From Akkermansia sp. (GTDB lineage: Bacteria > Verrucomicrobiota > Verrucomicrobiia > Verrucomicrobiales > Akkermansiaceae), in contig JAFZGW010000013.1 in NCBI GenBank assembly GCA_017555205.1, positions 186,001-250,000 of the forward strand: 64,000 nucleotides of DNA, in the 5' to 3' direction. The notes beneath the pieces are model-generated. The model was not told the DNA's origin. It did no database searches and was given only the letters and a program-made list of their open reading frames with translations. Shown in pieces: positions 8,443-18,579 of the stretch. Numbering within the stretch: position 1 is the first letter of the stretch; each line of letters starts with the position of its first letter. The position numbers and the translations under genes are program-made.

Positions 8443-11400
8443 TTAACCGCCGCGGCATATAGAACGCAAACGCATTGCCGCGACAACGATAGGACAAAGC
8501 CCCATTATCAACAGATAAACAGCATTGCGGATAATTGTCGATACAGAATGAGCATCCGTCTCTTGATTGATACCGCTGAAAGAACGAGCCTGACGCGGCG
8601 CGAGGAAGAAGCCTCGGAGTTCGTTTTTACGACCGTCTTTTCGGGCAGTTTTCACGCCTTCTTTCACGACTTGCAATTTTCGATTAGAGAAGAAGAATTC
8701 AATAGGTTGATCACCGGCCTGAGGTTCACGTTCTTCAAGTTCAATGCTGAGCCGTTCCAGGTATTTCTCATCGTGGTAAAGAGCAGCCTTGCGAACTCGG
8801 CGCAAAATACTACGAGCCTCGTCTGCGTTTGCGGCCGGTGAATTGAGCAACAAAGCAGCTCTTTGAATAAAACGCACTTCATCGAGCGAGCCGTGTTCTT
8901 TCAAGTGCTCGCGGCGCGCATTTACGAGACCGGTTTCGACTTCCCACAAGTTACCATGGGTCTGTGTGACGAACATCATCTCGAAAGCATAGCGCAGCGG
9001 GCAGAACTCAGCAATGAAAGGAACCGGTTTAGAGGTGATATTGTGAGTTTCTTCGTCTTGATATGCAACACGATGGCGCAGATTGGACAGGCTGCGATCA
9101 ATTTTTTCCGGGAGGAAAGTGGGCATTTTGGGACTAAACTCATTCATTTCTTCAAAACGCACCAGTGCACCGGCCAGCAAAATTTGCGGAACCAGTAGCA
9201 AGGGTACGATATTGAGGGCAGTGCGTTCTGAACGCACCAGTGCCGATACCATGAGCGAAAGAGAAATCCCCACGAATGCAGTAAGTACCATCACTCCCAT
9301 GTGTTGCCAAAACATTTGCTCAATTCCCAAAATGGCATTGCCCACCCATAAATAAAGGGCACACTGAACAGCTGCTATGCCGGTCAAAACCAATACCTTA
9401 GCTAACAAATATCCGGGAATGAAAAGCTTATAATTACTTTCACGCCGAATTAACGGGCGATCTCGCAATATCTCGCAGGCAGAGTCAGTCAGCCCGAAAA
9501 ACATAGCCAGCACCAACGAGAGGAATAGATATTCGTTGATATGCAGCGATTTGTAGAATGTATACTCAACATCACTTGCCGCTCGCAACGTTCCAGCTAT
9601 AAGCAAAGCCAACACAGGGCCCTCAAGCAGAACGGCATATAAGCCCATTCGACTTCTGACTCGGGCCAGAAAGGTGCGATTCATCCACAAATAGAACAAT
9701 CGCCATAGCACCAGCGGATTGCGGCGTGGAAGCGGGGGAATAGTACGAGATTCACTTTCCTGTTCTTGCTCAGGTGGAGGATTAACAGAGTTGCGCCTGT
9801 AACAGTACCCCTCAAAAAGATTCTGCCACATGGTCGGGCTGGGGCGCTGCTCATTTCCCAATCGCGTGTAGGGTGCCTCCAGCACCTCAAAAACATAATC
9901 CGCGCCACCGGCTGCAACTGCCTCTCGGGATACATGCAACCCCATTTCCTGCGCAGATTTGCGGAAATAGTTAACCATTTCAGTCGGACTCCCCCAGAAA
10001 GCCATTTGCCCGTTGGAATTGAGCACCATCACTTTTTTGAAGCGATTGAGAATAACCTGCGATGGGCGATGTAAGGTACAAAGCAAAATTCGCGAGGCTG
10101 CCATGTTTTCGAGTGTGTCTATTACTCGCTCGGCGTCACCGGATGAAAGACCACTAATGGGTTCATCGATGAGGAACACCTCCGCTGTTCCCGAAAGATC
10201 CAACCCCAGATTAAGACGCGTACGCTCACCATCGGAAATCGTACGTTCACCGGCGCGACCGACATTACGATTAGCAAGAGCCCCCAGACCAACATAGTTG
10301 AGAATAGAAAGCACGCGGCGCTTTCGGTCGGCATCATTTAAGCGCGGATGTCGGGCAATCGAGGCGTGGTAAATGTGCTCACCCACAGTCATTGCCTCAT
10401 CGAGAATATCCTCGCGGGGTATGTATGCAATGTAGCGGCGCAGTTTTGTAGCATGAGGGGTCAGTAACTCCTTATTGTATTGAACCGTGCCGAAAGAGGG
10501 GCTCAGGTGCCCGGCAAGCATGCTCAGCAAGGTACTTTTACCGGAGCCGCTGGGACCCAGTATACATGCCATTTCTCCGCGTTTGAGCGTAAAGTCGATA
10601 TTATCTACCACTCGCCCGGTTCGCACGAAATCGCGGGTTAGTCCTTGCACCTTCAGCGTATGAATGAGTGAGGACTCCTCATCGAGCACACCTGTTGAAA
10701 ATCGACAGCGAAGTGATTGGACGTGGCTCAGGGATATGAGGTCACCATCGTTGAGCGGCGTATCACCTTTTACCGGAATGCCATTCACTGTTATACCGGC
10801 ATTACCCTCAATAATTCGGAGCGTACCGGTGGTTTCGGTGCGTGAGTAGCTTACTTCAAAAACCACGGCCGGAGCAAGTCCCGGAGTAAGCATGAGAGCC
10901 GAAGTACTATTGATATAGGGCAGATTGGTAACTAACAACTTGCGAGTGTCCGGTGCCAATTGATAAGAGCGCCCCGGGGCTTCGACATTGTGCAACTCAG
11001 CAAAGCGATAGGGGCCAAGCCCCATGATGGTAAAGGGGGTATAGTAAGTGGTTTTTATAACATCACCCGGTTGCAATGTTTTACCATCAATTTTAAAATC
11101 AGCATCACGGTTCAATATTTCAAGCTGAACATGAAGACTGAAACGCACGCGGGCAAGGGCGTTTCGGGGGCGCTGACGGGAGATACTCATTTCATCGTAC
11201 TCCCGGTAAAGATAGCCCACATAACTTACTCCGCTATAGCGATTTTGAATGAGTGAGCGTATAGTATTGTAACCGAGGCACCACTCCGAAAGCTCCACAC
11301 TTTGCCCGGGAGAAAGCAACTGCATATCCCCCTGGTGTAATATGCGCCCGCAAATAGTAAATGGTTTGCGGGAATCATTTATTATCAACAGAACGTGCAC

Positions 11401-12003
11401 GCAATGCAACGCTCGAAAACTAACATTTCCTTCTTCCTTCGCCAGTGTAACGGAATTATCACTATGAGCATGAGTAAAACTAAGGCTCTGAATCGGAGCA
11501 GGGGCATCCTTACCCGGAGTGATAATCAATTCTTCCAGCATGGACGCATACCCCGGCAAGTTTAACCCATTTGTTATACGGTCAAAAAGGGTTGGATTTG
11601 TCAAATCGCCGCCAACACGGTAAAGCATGGTCAGGATTTCGAGGGCAAGCGCGATTCTTTCTTCTTCCGTTCGTTGAGCAGAAGCAAGTTTCAGCGTATC
11701 ATCGAGCGAATATCTGGCTGTATAAGCCGCCTGGAACCGTGCTGCGAGCCAACTGTGCTCAACATTCGGAAAGTCCGAACGCAGCATATCCATGGTGGTA
11801 TCTAAATCTTCAATACCGATACCATCAACCCTCGCCATGATAGAGGCGAACAAATCTACAACGACGCCGGCATGGCCGCGGCGAGACTCATTTCGAGCGG
11901 CCAATCTGCGAGGAACTCTAGAGAATGCCTTTGCAAGCCGTCCCCTCAATGCCACAAAACGCCGACGAGTGGCCAGCAGCAGGTAAAGCAGGCGTTTATT
12001 CAT
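8443..12003 (-). CDS. TerB-like / FHA-like / ABCG-type ATPase-permease fusion
   Basis: About 1186 residues. The N-terminal 150 or so resemble a TerB/DjlA-type helical domain (acidic segments such as ASIMARVDGIGIEDLD). The middle (about 180-460) is beta-rich and ends like an FHA domain (ITVNGIPVKGDTPLNDGDLI), although the phosphothreonine-binding Arg and Ser are not evident. An ABC ATPase follows: Walker A GPSGSGKST near residue 482, signature ISDGE instead of LSGGE, Walker B VFLIDEP. The C-terminal part has about six membrane helices of the ABC2/ABCG type, interrupted by a soluble loop. The layout recalls the FHA-containing exporter Rv1747, but the TerB part is different. Substrate unknown. 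The start at 12003 overlaps the YkgJ gene by 8 bp; an ATG at 12036 is also possible. Confidence 0.75.
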   Translation of the reverse strand: MNKRLLYLLLATRRRFVALRGRLAKAFSRVPRRLAARNESRRGHAGVVVDLFASIMARVDGIGIEDLDTTMDMLRSDFPNVEHSWLAARFQAAYTARYSLDDTLKLASAQRTEEERIALALEILTMLYRVGGDLTNPTLFDRITNGLNLPGYASMLEELIITPGKDAPAPIQSLSFTHAHSDNSVTLAKEEGNVSFRALHCVHVLLIINDSRKPFTICGRILHQGDMQLLSPGQSVELSEWCLGYNTIRSLIQNRYSGVSYVGYLYREYDEMSISRQRPRNALARVRFSLHVQLEILNRDADFKIDGKTLQPGDVIKTTYYTPFTIMGLGPYRFAELHNVEAPGRSYQLAPDTRKLLVTNLPYINSTSALMLTPGLAPAVVFEVSYSRTETTGTLRIIEGNAGITVNGIPVKGDTPLNDGDLISLSHVQSLRCRFSTGVLDEESSLIHTLKVQGLTRDFVRTGRVVDNIDFTLKRGEMACILGPSGSGKSTLLSMLAGHLSPSFGTVQYNKELLTPHATKLRRYIAYIPREDILDEAMTVGEHIYHASIARHPRLNDADRKRRVLSILNYVGLGALANRNVGRAGERTISDGERTRLNLGLDLSGTAEVFLIDEPISGLSSGDAERVIDTLENMAASRILLCTLHRPSQVILNRFKKVMVLNSNGQMAFWGSPTEMVNYFRKSAQEMGLHVSREAVAAGGADYVFEVLEAPYTRLGNEQRPSPTMWQNLFEGYCYRRNSVNPPPEQEQESESRTIPPLPRRNPLVLWRLFYLWMNRTFLARVRSRMGLYAVLLEGPVLALLIAGTLRAASDVEYTFYKSLHINEYLFLSLVLAMFFGLTDSACEILRDRPLIRRESNYKLFIPGYLLAKVLVLTGIAAVQCALYLWVGNAILGIEQMFWQHMGVMVLTAFVGISLSLMVSALVRSERTALNIVPLLLVPQILLAGALVRFEEMNEFSPKMPTFLPEKIDRSLSNLRHRVAYQDEETHNITSKPVPFIAEFCPLRYAFEMMFVTQTHGNLWEVETGLVNARREHLKEHGSLDEVRFIQRAALLLNSPAANADEARSILRRVRKAALYHDEKYLERLSIELEEREPQAGDQPIEFFFSNRKLQVVKEGVKTARKDGRKNELRGFFLAPRQARSFSGINQETDAHSVSTIIRNAVYLLIMGLCPIVVAAMRLRSICRGG

Positions 12004-12364
12004 GAGCAACCGATGGGCTTGTTGTTTTGCCGGCACCGGGGCAGCGTTGCTCCCAACCCGGGAAGTTCCACTTATATGGGAAATCCCGGCACTGTTGAGG
12101 TTTGACTGGTTGTATACGACAACCAGTTTCCGTCAGCATGCAACAGGGTCCATTTCCATTCTCTGCATCTATGAGCGATAATCCTCGACGGTTGCGCTGC
12201 AAACGGCAATACTGCTCAATGAAAGCCTCTTCGCTGAGCTCCAGATATGCGGCAATTGCAGTAATATCTGCATCCGTCAGGCAAACATCCCCCTCCCAAC
12301 GGCAGCAGGCGCCGCAGCGTTGGCAGGTGTGTACAATCTCGGCAGGTGTTTGATTTTCGCTCAT
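11996..12364 (-). CDS. YkgJ family cysteine-cluster protein
   Basis: 122 residues. The N-terminal CQRCGACC and later cysteines (GPCCMLTETGCRI, QQCRDFPY) form the CxxCxxCC pattern of the YkgJ/UPF0153 family, thought to bind zinc or an Fe-S cluster. It has no signal peptide and is probably cytoplasmic. It is packed 15 bp after tsaB and overlaps the start of the TerB-ABC gene. The molecular function of this family is not established. Confidence 0.85.
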   Translation of the reverse strand: MSENQTPAEIVHTCQRCGACCRWEGDVCLTDADITAIAAYLELSEEAFIEQYCRLQRNRRGLSLIDAENGNGPCCMLTETGCRIQPVKPQQCRDFPYKWNFPGWEQRCPGAGKTTSPSVAHE

Positions 12365-12379
12365 TGCTCAGTTATCGCG

Positions 12380-13009
12380 TCAACTTATTTCCCAAGGTTT
12401 ACGTTTTGCCTCGGTAATATGAGGCGGGCGTACATAAATTGGTTCAGCCGGTTTTGCTGCCAGTTCCGCCTGTCGTTCAGCGTTGAGGTTGAGCCAGGTA
12501 CTCACAAGCCCCTGAGCTGTGGGAATCAGCGAATACAGAGCGGCCTTGAGCCCTTGCTTTTTGAGCGTAGCTTCTGCCTCGATGGTGCAAACCAAGGTGT
12601 CATCAGTCAGTTCAGCTTTCAGCTCATCTGAATTTTTGACCGTGATTTTACCATCCGGGTAACGCACGGTCCAGCCACCTCGGCGAGCGTCGGATATAAT
12701 GATTTCGCCATGTGTAGCAAGGGAATCCCACGAGCCAAGAGAAACGACAGCGGAGCCTTTTACTGCCGCAATTCCAACGGCTGCCGCTAAGGCTACACGA
12801 ATGCCACCGTAGCTCCCCGGACCGGCTCCTACCAGAATCGTGTTGAGGGGAGCCTGCCCAAGTGTAGCCAACGCTGTTTGCAGCCCGGGAAACAAATAGG
12901 AGTCATGATTGCGCTCAGCCACCCATGATTCGCTGAATACGATTTTCCCGCCGATTGCCAAGCACAGCGATGCTGATGCCTGCGAACATTCTATGGCAAG
13001 TATATTCAT
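12380..13009 (-). CDS. tsaB: tRNA N6-threonylcarbamoyladenosine biosynthesis protein TsaB
   Basis: 209 residues, starting MNILAIECSQ. TsaB is the ASKHA-fold partner of TsaD in making t6A37 in ANN-decoding tRNAs. Seen here are the N-terminal ILAIECSQASASLCL strand-turn and the GAGPGSYGGIRVALAAA motif, which is family-typical (usually GPGSFTGLR; here SYGGIR). The start at 13009 forms an ATGA overlap with the prmA stop codon, indicating translational coupling; a further-upstream ATG would intrude into prmA. Its place after prmA puts two translation-apparatus modification genes together. Confidence 0.9.
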   Translation of the reverse strand: MNILAIECSQASASLCLAIGGKIVFSESWVAERNHDSYLFPGLQTALATLGQAPLNTILVGAGPGSYGGIRVALAAAVGIAAVKGSAVVSLGSWDSLATHGEIIISDARRGGWTVRYPDGKITVKNSDELKAELTDDTLVCTIEAEATLKKQGLKAALYSLIPTAQGLVSTWLNLNAERQAELAAKPAEPIYVRPPHITEAKRKPWEIS

Positions 13010-13854
13010 GCAAGCCTCAATTTTGCAGTGGTCCATTTACCGCGAGTTACAACCTTGATGACTTGTAGCCCAGCCGCCGTTGCCGCAGCCAATGTTTCCT
13101 CACGCTGAGTGTTCAATATACCCGAAATAATGAGGACACCATCCGCCTTCATGGCTGCAATCAAGCGAGGGAATGCTTTTTGCAGTACTGTTGAGAACAG
13201 ATTTGCGAGCACAACGTCTGCTTGTTCACCGGGAGCAGGGGACCATTCAAAAACATCTGCTTGGAATAATTCCAAATTTTGAGCGCCGCCATTGCGTTCA
13301 ATGTTGCGCTGAGCTACTTCTACTGCCACCGGGTCAAAGTCAAAACTGATAGCATGTTGAGCGCCAAGTCGCAACCCGGCAAGAGCAAGCACACCGGTGC
13401 CACATCCGATATCCGTAAGAGTCCACGGCGTGGTACGTCCTTTAATTTCATCGCACAGCATACGCAGGCAGGTCGATGTGGTCGCATGGTTGCCGGTACC
13501 GAACGCACGCTCTGCGGGGAAACACAAAATAATGCGCCCGGGGTATTTTTGTTCCAATTCGCGCATGACCGAAGGCTCCGCACTGGCAGAGATGACAAGA
13601 CGGTCACGTATGACGAGCGGAGGCGTATTTTCAGGAGCTGTAGCGGCTACCCAATCAACCGTTTTAACCGGCTCGCATTTTCCACCGTAGCAGGCGGCCA
13701 GCACAAGTGATTCCTCCTCGGTTTCCGTGTAAATCTCGATATTGAGGCGTTCGGCGTGGAAGGCTTCGCTGAATACGGCACCCGGTAGTTGACCTACACG
13801 CTGCTGCCATTCTTCCTCATTAGCTTTTGATATTGTCTTTTTCCAGACCCACAT
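13006..13854 (-). CDS. prmA: Ribosomal protein L11 methyltransferase
   Basis: 282 residues. PrmA trimethylates ribosomal protein L11 using S-adenosylmethionine. Visible are the N-terminal substrate-recognition part (MWVWKKTISKANEEEWQQ onward), AFGTGNHATT before the methyltransferase core, motif I DIGCGTGVLALAG, and LANLFSTVL at the catalytic-site strand. Length is normal for the family. It is 18 bp downstream of the DUF4340 gene and overlaps tsaB by 4 bp. No Shine-Dalgarno sequence is seen before the ATG. Confidence 0.93.
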   Translation of the reverse strand: MWVWKKTISKANEEEWQQRVGQLPGAVFSEAFHAERLNIEIYTETEEESLVLAACYGGKCEPVKTVDWVAATAPENTPPLVIRDRLVISASAEPSVMRELEQKYPGRIILCFPAERAFGTGNHATTSTCLRMLCDEIKGRTTPWTLTDIGCGTGVLALAGLRLGAQHAISFDFDPVAVEVAQRNIERNGGAQNLELFQADVFEWSPAPGEQADVVLANLFSTVLQKAFPRLIAAMKADGVLIISGILNTQREETLAAATAAGLQVIKVVTRGKWTTAKLRLA

Positions 13855-13872
13855 AACTTTTCAATAATTTAA

Positions 13873-16140
13873 TTACATATCAAGAATACTGCCGGCTAAT
13901 CCTTGCGCATCATCGAATGGCAGCACAAAGAGCTCGCCAGTTTCCACAATTCGACCGTAGAAGAAAGGCTTGTCCGAGTTTTCTGTTGAAGGAGCTATTT
14001 CGATGGTGATTGTCCGCGCGTGTGTTTCATGTTCCCGCAAGGCAGCATTGCGCAACGCTTCATCCGTTTCGGAGCTCTCCTTAAGAGCCTCTTGAGCTTT
14101 TTCTGTACGGGAATCGCCGAACGAGGGTGTCAAGTTTGTGTGGTCAATGTCTTCGGAATTCATTACCACGGCTTCCGCCTGCGAATAATCCGTAATCTCC
14201 AACTCAACTTTTACGGAAAAGACGGGATTTTTCAGGCTCTCAAGAGCATACTCATCATCTTTATCAAGCCATTCGGAAACTTTCAATTTCTGGAGTTGGC
14301 GTACATAGTACTGTGCTCGGTGAGGATTAATTCTGGGGGTAACATCCTCACTACCAAGAGTTCCGCTCCAACTCTCACCGATATAATCATAGTTCAAAGC
14401 CAGCGGGGCTTGCGAATAACCGAGTGTAAGTTTGCGCAAGGCGGATATGGGGAAATGAACAATATCTCGGTCTCGCCAATAGTTTTCGCTCAACGAAAGG
14501 GTGCGAGTCAGGCGTGTGCTGAGCCAGTAAATCGTATTTCCGCCACGTTCCATCCCGAGCCACTTAGACTTACCGCTATTCGGGTCGCGATAGCGAGATA
14601 TGTAGAAGATGCGAGCGTCTCTATCCTTCACTAAGGGCAAATCAACACCGAACAAGGTGGCACGGTATAAGCAGGACTTCGGTCGGATATACAGGCTGTA
14701 ATAAGGTTTGTCGAAACCGTAGCGCTTCAAAACCTCATTCCTATTCTCGCCGGCTTGCACGTCTGCTTCAATTCCGCGAACAGGGATTGAACTTAACCCA
14801 TTGAGGAAACGTCGCACAATCATCTCCTCCGCCTCAGCATAGCGCGAATTGCCAATGGAATACATCCATATATCACTCACTTCATTTTCAACATCCCCGG
14901 GAATGAGCAGCAACTTTAGTGTTTCGTTGCTGTCAAGCACCTTCAGCACAACTCGTTCAACGTCTCTGTCAACGATGTCGGAGAACTTTAATGAACGCAG
15001 GTTGCCCAGAGTCAAGGGTAAATCACCGGTATAAACGACGCCGGCATTTGATTTTATCTGAGCCATGGCTCGTGCCGGCAAAACCGGGAGATTGCAAATA
15101 CTGTTGACGATACGGGAATAACTACCCTTGCGGCTAACTCTGGGTTCTGCTTGCAGGGTAAAAACGACCGGTCGATTATTTACCGTAGCATGGCAAAGCT
15201 TCTGCCCGTCCGCCGGCGCATCAAATGTAGAGTATAGCTTCAGTTCTACCGGGTCACCTTGCTCAGTGTGGAATGTTATGGTGTATTCCGGCTTACCGTT
15301 AGGTTGAACCAGGGTGTTATCTTCCACCTTGACAGCAGATAACGAGACAAACGAAGCAGCCAAGGTGTTTACTTTATCTTGGTCGGCAGCAGTTATACAG
15401 GGAGATACAATATTCCACGCAGTTTCCGCACTGGCGCGTTGAAGCACAACTGGTTTCGTATCTTGAACGTGAGAAGTTATGTGAATCTCTCTGAGAGAAT
15501 CCGGGGAGAAAAGCAGGGGGCGGGGGTCACGCAATCCGCTTAATCCGTCCTTAAAGATATTCAATATATTGCCACTTACTACATGTATGCGCTTATCCTT
15601 GCCGTAAAAATTAGTGCGCAGATAAGTGGTAGGCATTACACTCTTACCATCGCCGGCATCTGCCAGCCAAGGTGACGCGCTACCCAAGGTATACCTAGCT
15701 ACTGTAGTCAAATCCTCTGAGCCTTTTCCATCCGGCGCTTTGAGCGTGATTTGGTGGGGGTTGGACTGTACTCCGTACTCACGCAAACGACTACGCGTCA
15801 TTTTGTTGTACGGCAGGGTATCGACTACACGCGCATGCCCTGTAAAGTTGAGAATCGTGTCAGCCATTGCCGGATTCAGGCGATCACGGAAAGGAGCCGT
15901 TATCCACCATGTACCGTCCTTTTCCTTATTGCATTCTATGGTTTCATGCAGGTCGGATATACGCATCCATTTAACTTCGGACAAACGCTCAGTGTTTTCC
16001 GAAGAAAAGAGTGGCATGCCCGGCTTGAAACTATACCAGCCGGTCAGGCGCGCCAAGTTGCCATCTATTGTGAGGAAAACGGCAGATGTTACGCTGAATA
16101 TAGCTGCAAGCGTCAGCAAGACTGTGGAGATTATTCTCAT
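13873..16140 (-). CDS. DUF4340-containing membrane-anchored protein
   Basis: 755 residues with one N-terminal hydrophobic helix (MRIISTVLLTLAAIFSVTSAVFL), then a large beta-rich extracytoplasmic region. Repeated DUF4340-like segments are visible: KWMRISDLHETIECNKEKDG followed by WITAPFRDR, and later weaker copies. DUF4340 proteins usually sit downstream of GldG-like genes in the same operon, exactly as here, and are presumed extracytoplasmic partners of the exporter. No catalytic motif is visible. A 15-bp gap separates it from the GldG-like gene. Confidence 0.75.
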   Translation of the reverse strand: MRIISTVLLTLAAIFSVTSAVFLTIDGNLARLTGWYSFKPGMPLFSSENTERLSEVKWMRISDLHETIECNKEKDGTWWITAPFRDRLNPAMADTILNFTGHARVVDTLPYNKMTRSRLREYGVQSNPHQITLKAPDGKGSEDLTTVARYTLGSASPWLADAGDGKSVMPTTYLRTNFYGKDKRIHVVSGNILNIFKDGLSGLRDPRPLLFSPDSLREIHITSHVQDTKPVVLQRASAETAWNIVSPCITAADQDKVNTLAASFVSLSAVKVEDNTLVQPNGKPEYTITFHTEQGDPVELKLYSTFDAPADGQKLCHATVNNRPVVFTLQAEPRVSRKGSYSRIVNSICNLPVLPARAMAQIKSNAGVVYTGDLPLTLGNLRSLKFSDIVDRDVERVVLKVLDSNETLKLLLIPGDVENEVSDIWMYSIGNSRYAEAEEMIVRRFLNGLSSIPVRGIEADVQAGENRNEVLKRYGFDKPYYSLYIRPKSCLYRATLFGVDLPLVKDRDARIFYISRYRDPNSGKSKWLGMERGGNTIYWLSTRLTRTLSLSENYWRDRDIVHFPISALRKLTLGYSQAPLALNYDYIGESWSGTLGSEDVTPRINPHRAQYYVRQLQKLKVSEWLDKDDEYALESLKNPVFSVKVELEITDYSQAEAVVMNSEDIDHTNLTPSFGDSRTEKAQEALKESSETDEALRNAALREHETHARTITIEIAPSTENSDKPFFYGRIVETGELFVLPFDDAQGLAGSILDM

Positions 16141-16155
16141 ATATGTCAGTCAATC

Positions 16156-17679
16156 TCAGTGGCGACGGGAATTCCAAATACTGATGGCTACCAACAACGC
16201 CAGCAGGGGCATAATGATAAGGGTGATATGTTCAACCGCGCTGCGAGTGTGGCGATTGAGATCAATCTTGAAGGTAAGGTCTTGGTTGGAGCTCTTGCCG
16301 GCATATTCAGGACGATGTACCATCCAAGCCCAGAGCGAGCGCATGTAGTCCGTTTGTTCTTTGCGTGCGTTTTCTCGGGTAAGCACGTCAATATTACCGG
16401 TTACAATCATGGTGCAGAGGTTGTTCGGGTCATTGTTACTGCCGCGAGTAACGGCAGCTTGCAGGCAAAGCGGCCCTTCAAAGTCCTCCTTGGGGTCAAA
16501 AGTAGGTTCGAGATCTCGACTTGTTTCGCCGTAATACTCCGAGGTGGTCATGAGCAGGGGATATGTGGTCAGTTTGCGAATAGCTGCCATATTATCATCA
16601 CCATGCTCGAGCTTGAGCGACATAGACTGACCGTCAACCTGAGTGGTATTATTCCAGAATGCCTTTGTGCAAAGCAGCCCTTTGGGCATAACTGCTGATA
16701 TATTGTAATAAGCACGCTTTCTATTACGCAACAACACTCTGTCCCCCCCCGGGCGAACGCCTTGCTCACGCAGGAATCGGTAGAGCATGGGCAGTTTCGT
16801 GTTGGTCGGATCCAGGGCTACAAATACGGAATTGCGTCCCTCGCGTTCCCAAAACTCTCGCACCACACGGATTTCGTCCTCGGTAAAATCAGTCTGAGGC
16901 GAGATGATAATCAAGCCCTCAGCATTGGCAGGAAGCATTTCTACCTCGCTGAGATTAATCCACGAGAGCTGAATATTGAGAGATGAGGTAATCATTCCCA
17001 AGTTTTCAAGCAAACTTTGGTCATCTCTCGATACGCCGCCTTTGCCCTCCACTACGTACATACGGCGCATGTCACCTTCCACTGCCTCAGTTATAGCAGA
17101 GCAAAGCACCTCATCCATCATCAATGCAACAATTCGCTTACTCTCATCGGGCAGAACTTCATACTTCATGAACGAAGCTCCGGGACGTATGCGAACATGC
17201 TTACGCTCGTTCCCCTTATCTTCAAATGTTTTTAAGGGGACTGTATGATTTGCACGGGCATCCACCACGCAAAGGTTCTGGTCAAACTCCACACCATAAA
17301 TCTGGGAGATTTCGCGAGCGCGGTTAGGCTCTCGGAGGGGGTCGAAACAATCCACCACAATTTTACCATTACCGTGGCGTATATATTCCTCGAGCAGCGA
17401 GTACATACGAGCATAGCCGGTAGCTGTGCGTTGGAATGCAAATATGATGTGAATGGGAGTTTCGCGCTTCTGCACTCGCTCACTGGAAAGCACGTTAAGA
17501 GTACGTTCCGAAATAGAATAACTTTCCTGCTCAGAGAGGTCACAGCGGGCATATTCGCGGCAACCTATGTAGTTACTGGCCAGAACTATGACCGAGAGCA
17601 ACAGAAGGTTAATCCAAGCCAAGGGATTTCCCTTCGGGCGTCTGGCATCGGGATGACCGGTGAATTTAGTCTTGCTCAT
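16156..17679 (-). CDS. GldG-like ABC transport auxiliary protein
   Basis: 507 residues starting MSKTKFTGHP; upstream start codons would overlap the permease gene. An N-terminal helix (WINLLLLSVIVLASNYIG) and a C-terminal helix (ALLVAISIW) flank a long extracytoplasmic domain, the standard GldG/ABC_transp_aux plan. The region reading EGLIIISPQTDFTEDEIRVVREFWERE resembles the glutamine-amidotransferase-like fold common in these proteins. In Bacteroidota GldG works with GldA and GldF in gliding and type IX secretion, but homologues are widespread in non-gliding Planctomycetota and Verrucomicrobiota, where the role is unknown. I therefore do not infer gliding. Confidence 0.8.
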   Translation of the reverse strand: MSKTKFTGHPDARRPKGNPLAWINLLLLSVIVLASNYIGCREYARCDLSEQESYSISERTLNVLSSERVQKRETPIHIIFAFQRTATGYARMYSLLEEYIRHGNGKIVVDCFDPLREPNRAREISQIYGVEFDQNLCVVDARANHTVPLKTFEDKGNERKHVRIRPGASFMKYEVLPDESKRIVALMMDEVLCSAITEAVEGDMRRMYVVEGKGGVSRDDQSLLENLGMITSSLNIQLSWINLSEVEMLPANAEGLIIISPQTDFTEDEIRVVREFWEREGRNSVFVALDPTNTKLPMLYRFLREQGVRPGGDRVLLRNRKRAYYNISAVMPKGLLCTKAFWNNTTQVDGQSMSLKLEHGDDNMAAIRKLTTYPLLMTTSEYYGETSRDLEPTFDPKEDFEGPLCLQAAVTRGSNNDPNNLCTMIVTGNIDVLTRENARKEQTDYMRSLWAWMVHRPEYAGKSSNQDLTFKIDLNRHTRSAVEHITLIIMPLLALLVAISIWNSRRH

Positions 17680-17711
17680 GAGAAAATAAAATTGTCTGGA
17701 TGTGGAAAATA

Positions 17712-18539
17712 TCAACGGGTCCAACGACGGTAGTCAACAACTCGCTTTGTGAGCGCTAACGTAAACACAGTGAAGGAAATATAAAGAACAAAGGGGCGAG
17801 TATCTATCACGCCGCTGGTGAAGGCTTTTACCTGTTCGGTGCAGGAAAGATAATGGAAAATCGGCGCGGCGGGGAATTCACCCCAGAGCTCGGTTACTCG
17901 CCCCATGAAGTAGTACATAATCATGAGACAGGTGCAAAGTATGGCGGATATAATCTGGCTGCGTGACATAGCAGAGCACAAAATCCCCAATGCGACAAAG
18001 AATGCACCCGACAAAGCTAAAATAGAGTAGGGGCCTACCCAGTCCGCCAGCATATAGGTGATGGCACCTTCCGGCTGCACCCCGTAGCGTAACTCCGTGT
18101 AGTAGTTGCCGATATCGCTCACAACAGGATAACACAGCATGGGCAACCAAAGTAGCAAGTAGAACGTATAAGCTGCGAAGTATTTGCCCAGCACAATCTG
18201 GGTAGTTGTAACAGGGGCTGTCAACAGACCTTCCAAGGTTCCTTGGCGCTCCTCCTCAGCCAAACAACGCATGGTAATAAGGGGGAATATAAAAATAAAG
18301 TAGAACCAGAAATTGAGACTATCGAGCATGTGGTACATCACGCCATTGCCGGTGGCGTGAGTCATAACCTGCAACACTGCTTGCAAAATGAAACCTTGCA
18401 GAGCCATAGTACAGGCCAAAATAACCCAACCGAAGGGAACTCCCAAGTACCCCTTTAACTCTCGGCTATATATCGTAAACAGTGTAGCCAAATAGCTGGT
18501 AGAGCGTTTAAGTTCGTTCTTTTTGTTATTGCTATCCAT
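17712..18539 (-). CDS. ABC-2 type permease, GldF-like
   Basis: 275 residues, six predicted membrane helices. The segment RCLAEEERQGTLEGLLTAPVTTTQIVLGKY is the characteristic ABC-2 permease motif that docks the ATPase. It follows its ATPase with a 40-bp gap and precedes the GldG-like gene with a 32-bp gap. It forms the inner-membrane part of the putative GldA/F/G-like complex. Confidence 0.9.
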   Translation of the reverse strand: MDSNNKKNELKRSTSYLATLFTIYSRELKGYLGVPFGWVILACTMALQGFILQAVLQVMTHATGNGVMYHMLDSLNFWFYFIFIFPLITMRCLAEEERQGTLEGLLTAPVTTTQIVLGKYFAAYTFYLLLWLPMLCYPVVSDIGNYYTELRYGVQPEGAITYMLADWVGPYSILALSGAFFVALGILCSAMSRSQIISAILCTCLMIMYYFMGRVTELWGEFPAAPIFHYLSCTEQVKAFTSGVIDTRPFVLYISFTVFTLALTKRVVDYRRWTR

Positions 18540-18579
18540 TGGTAGAAAAGGAATTGTTTAAGCGAAGCAGGGGGGCATA

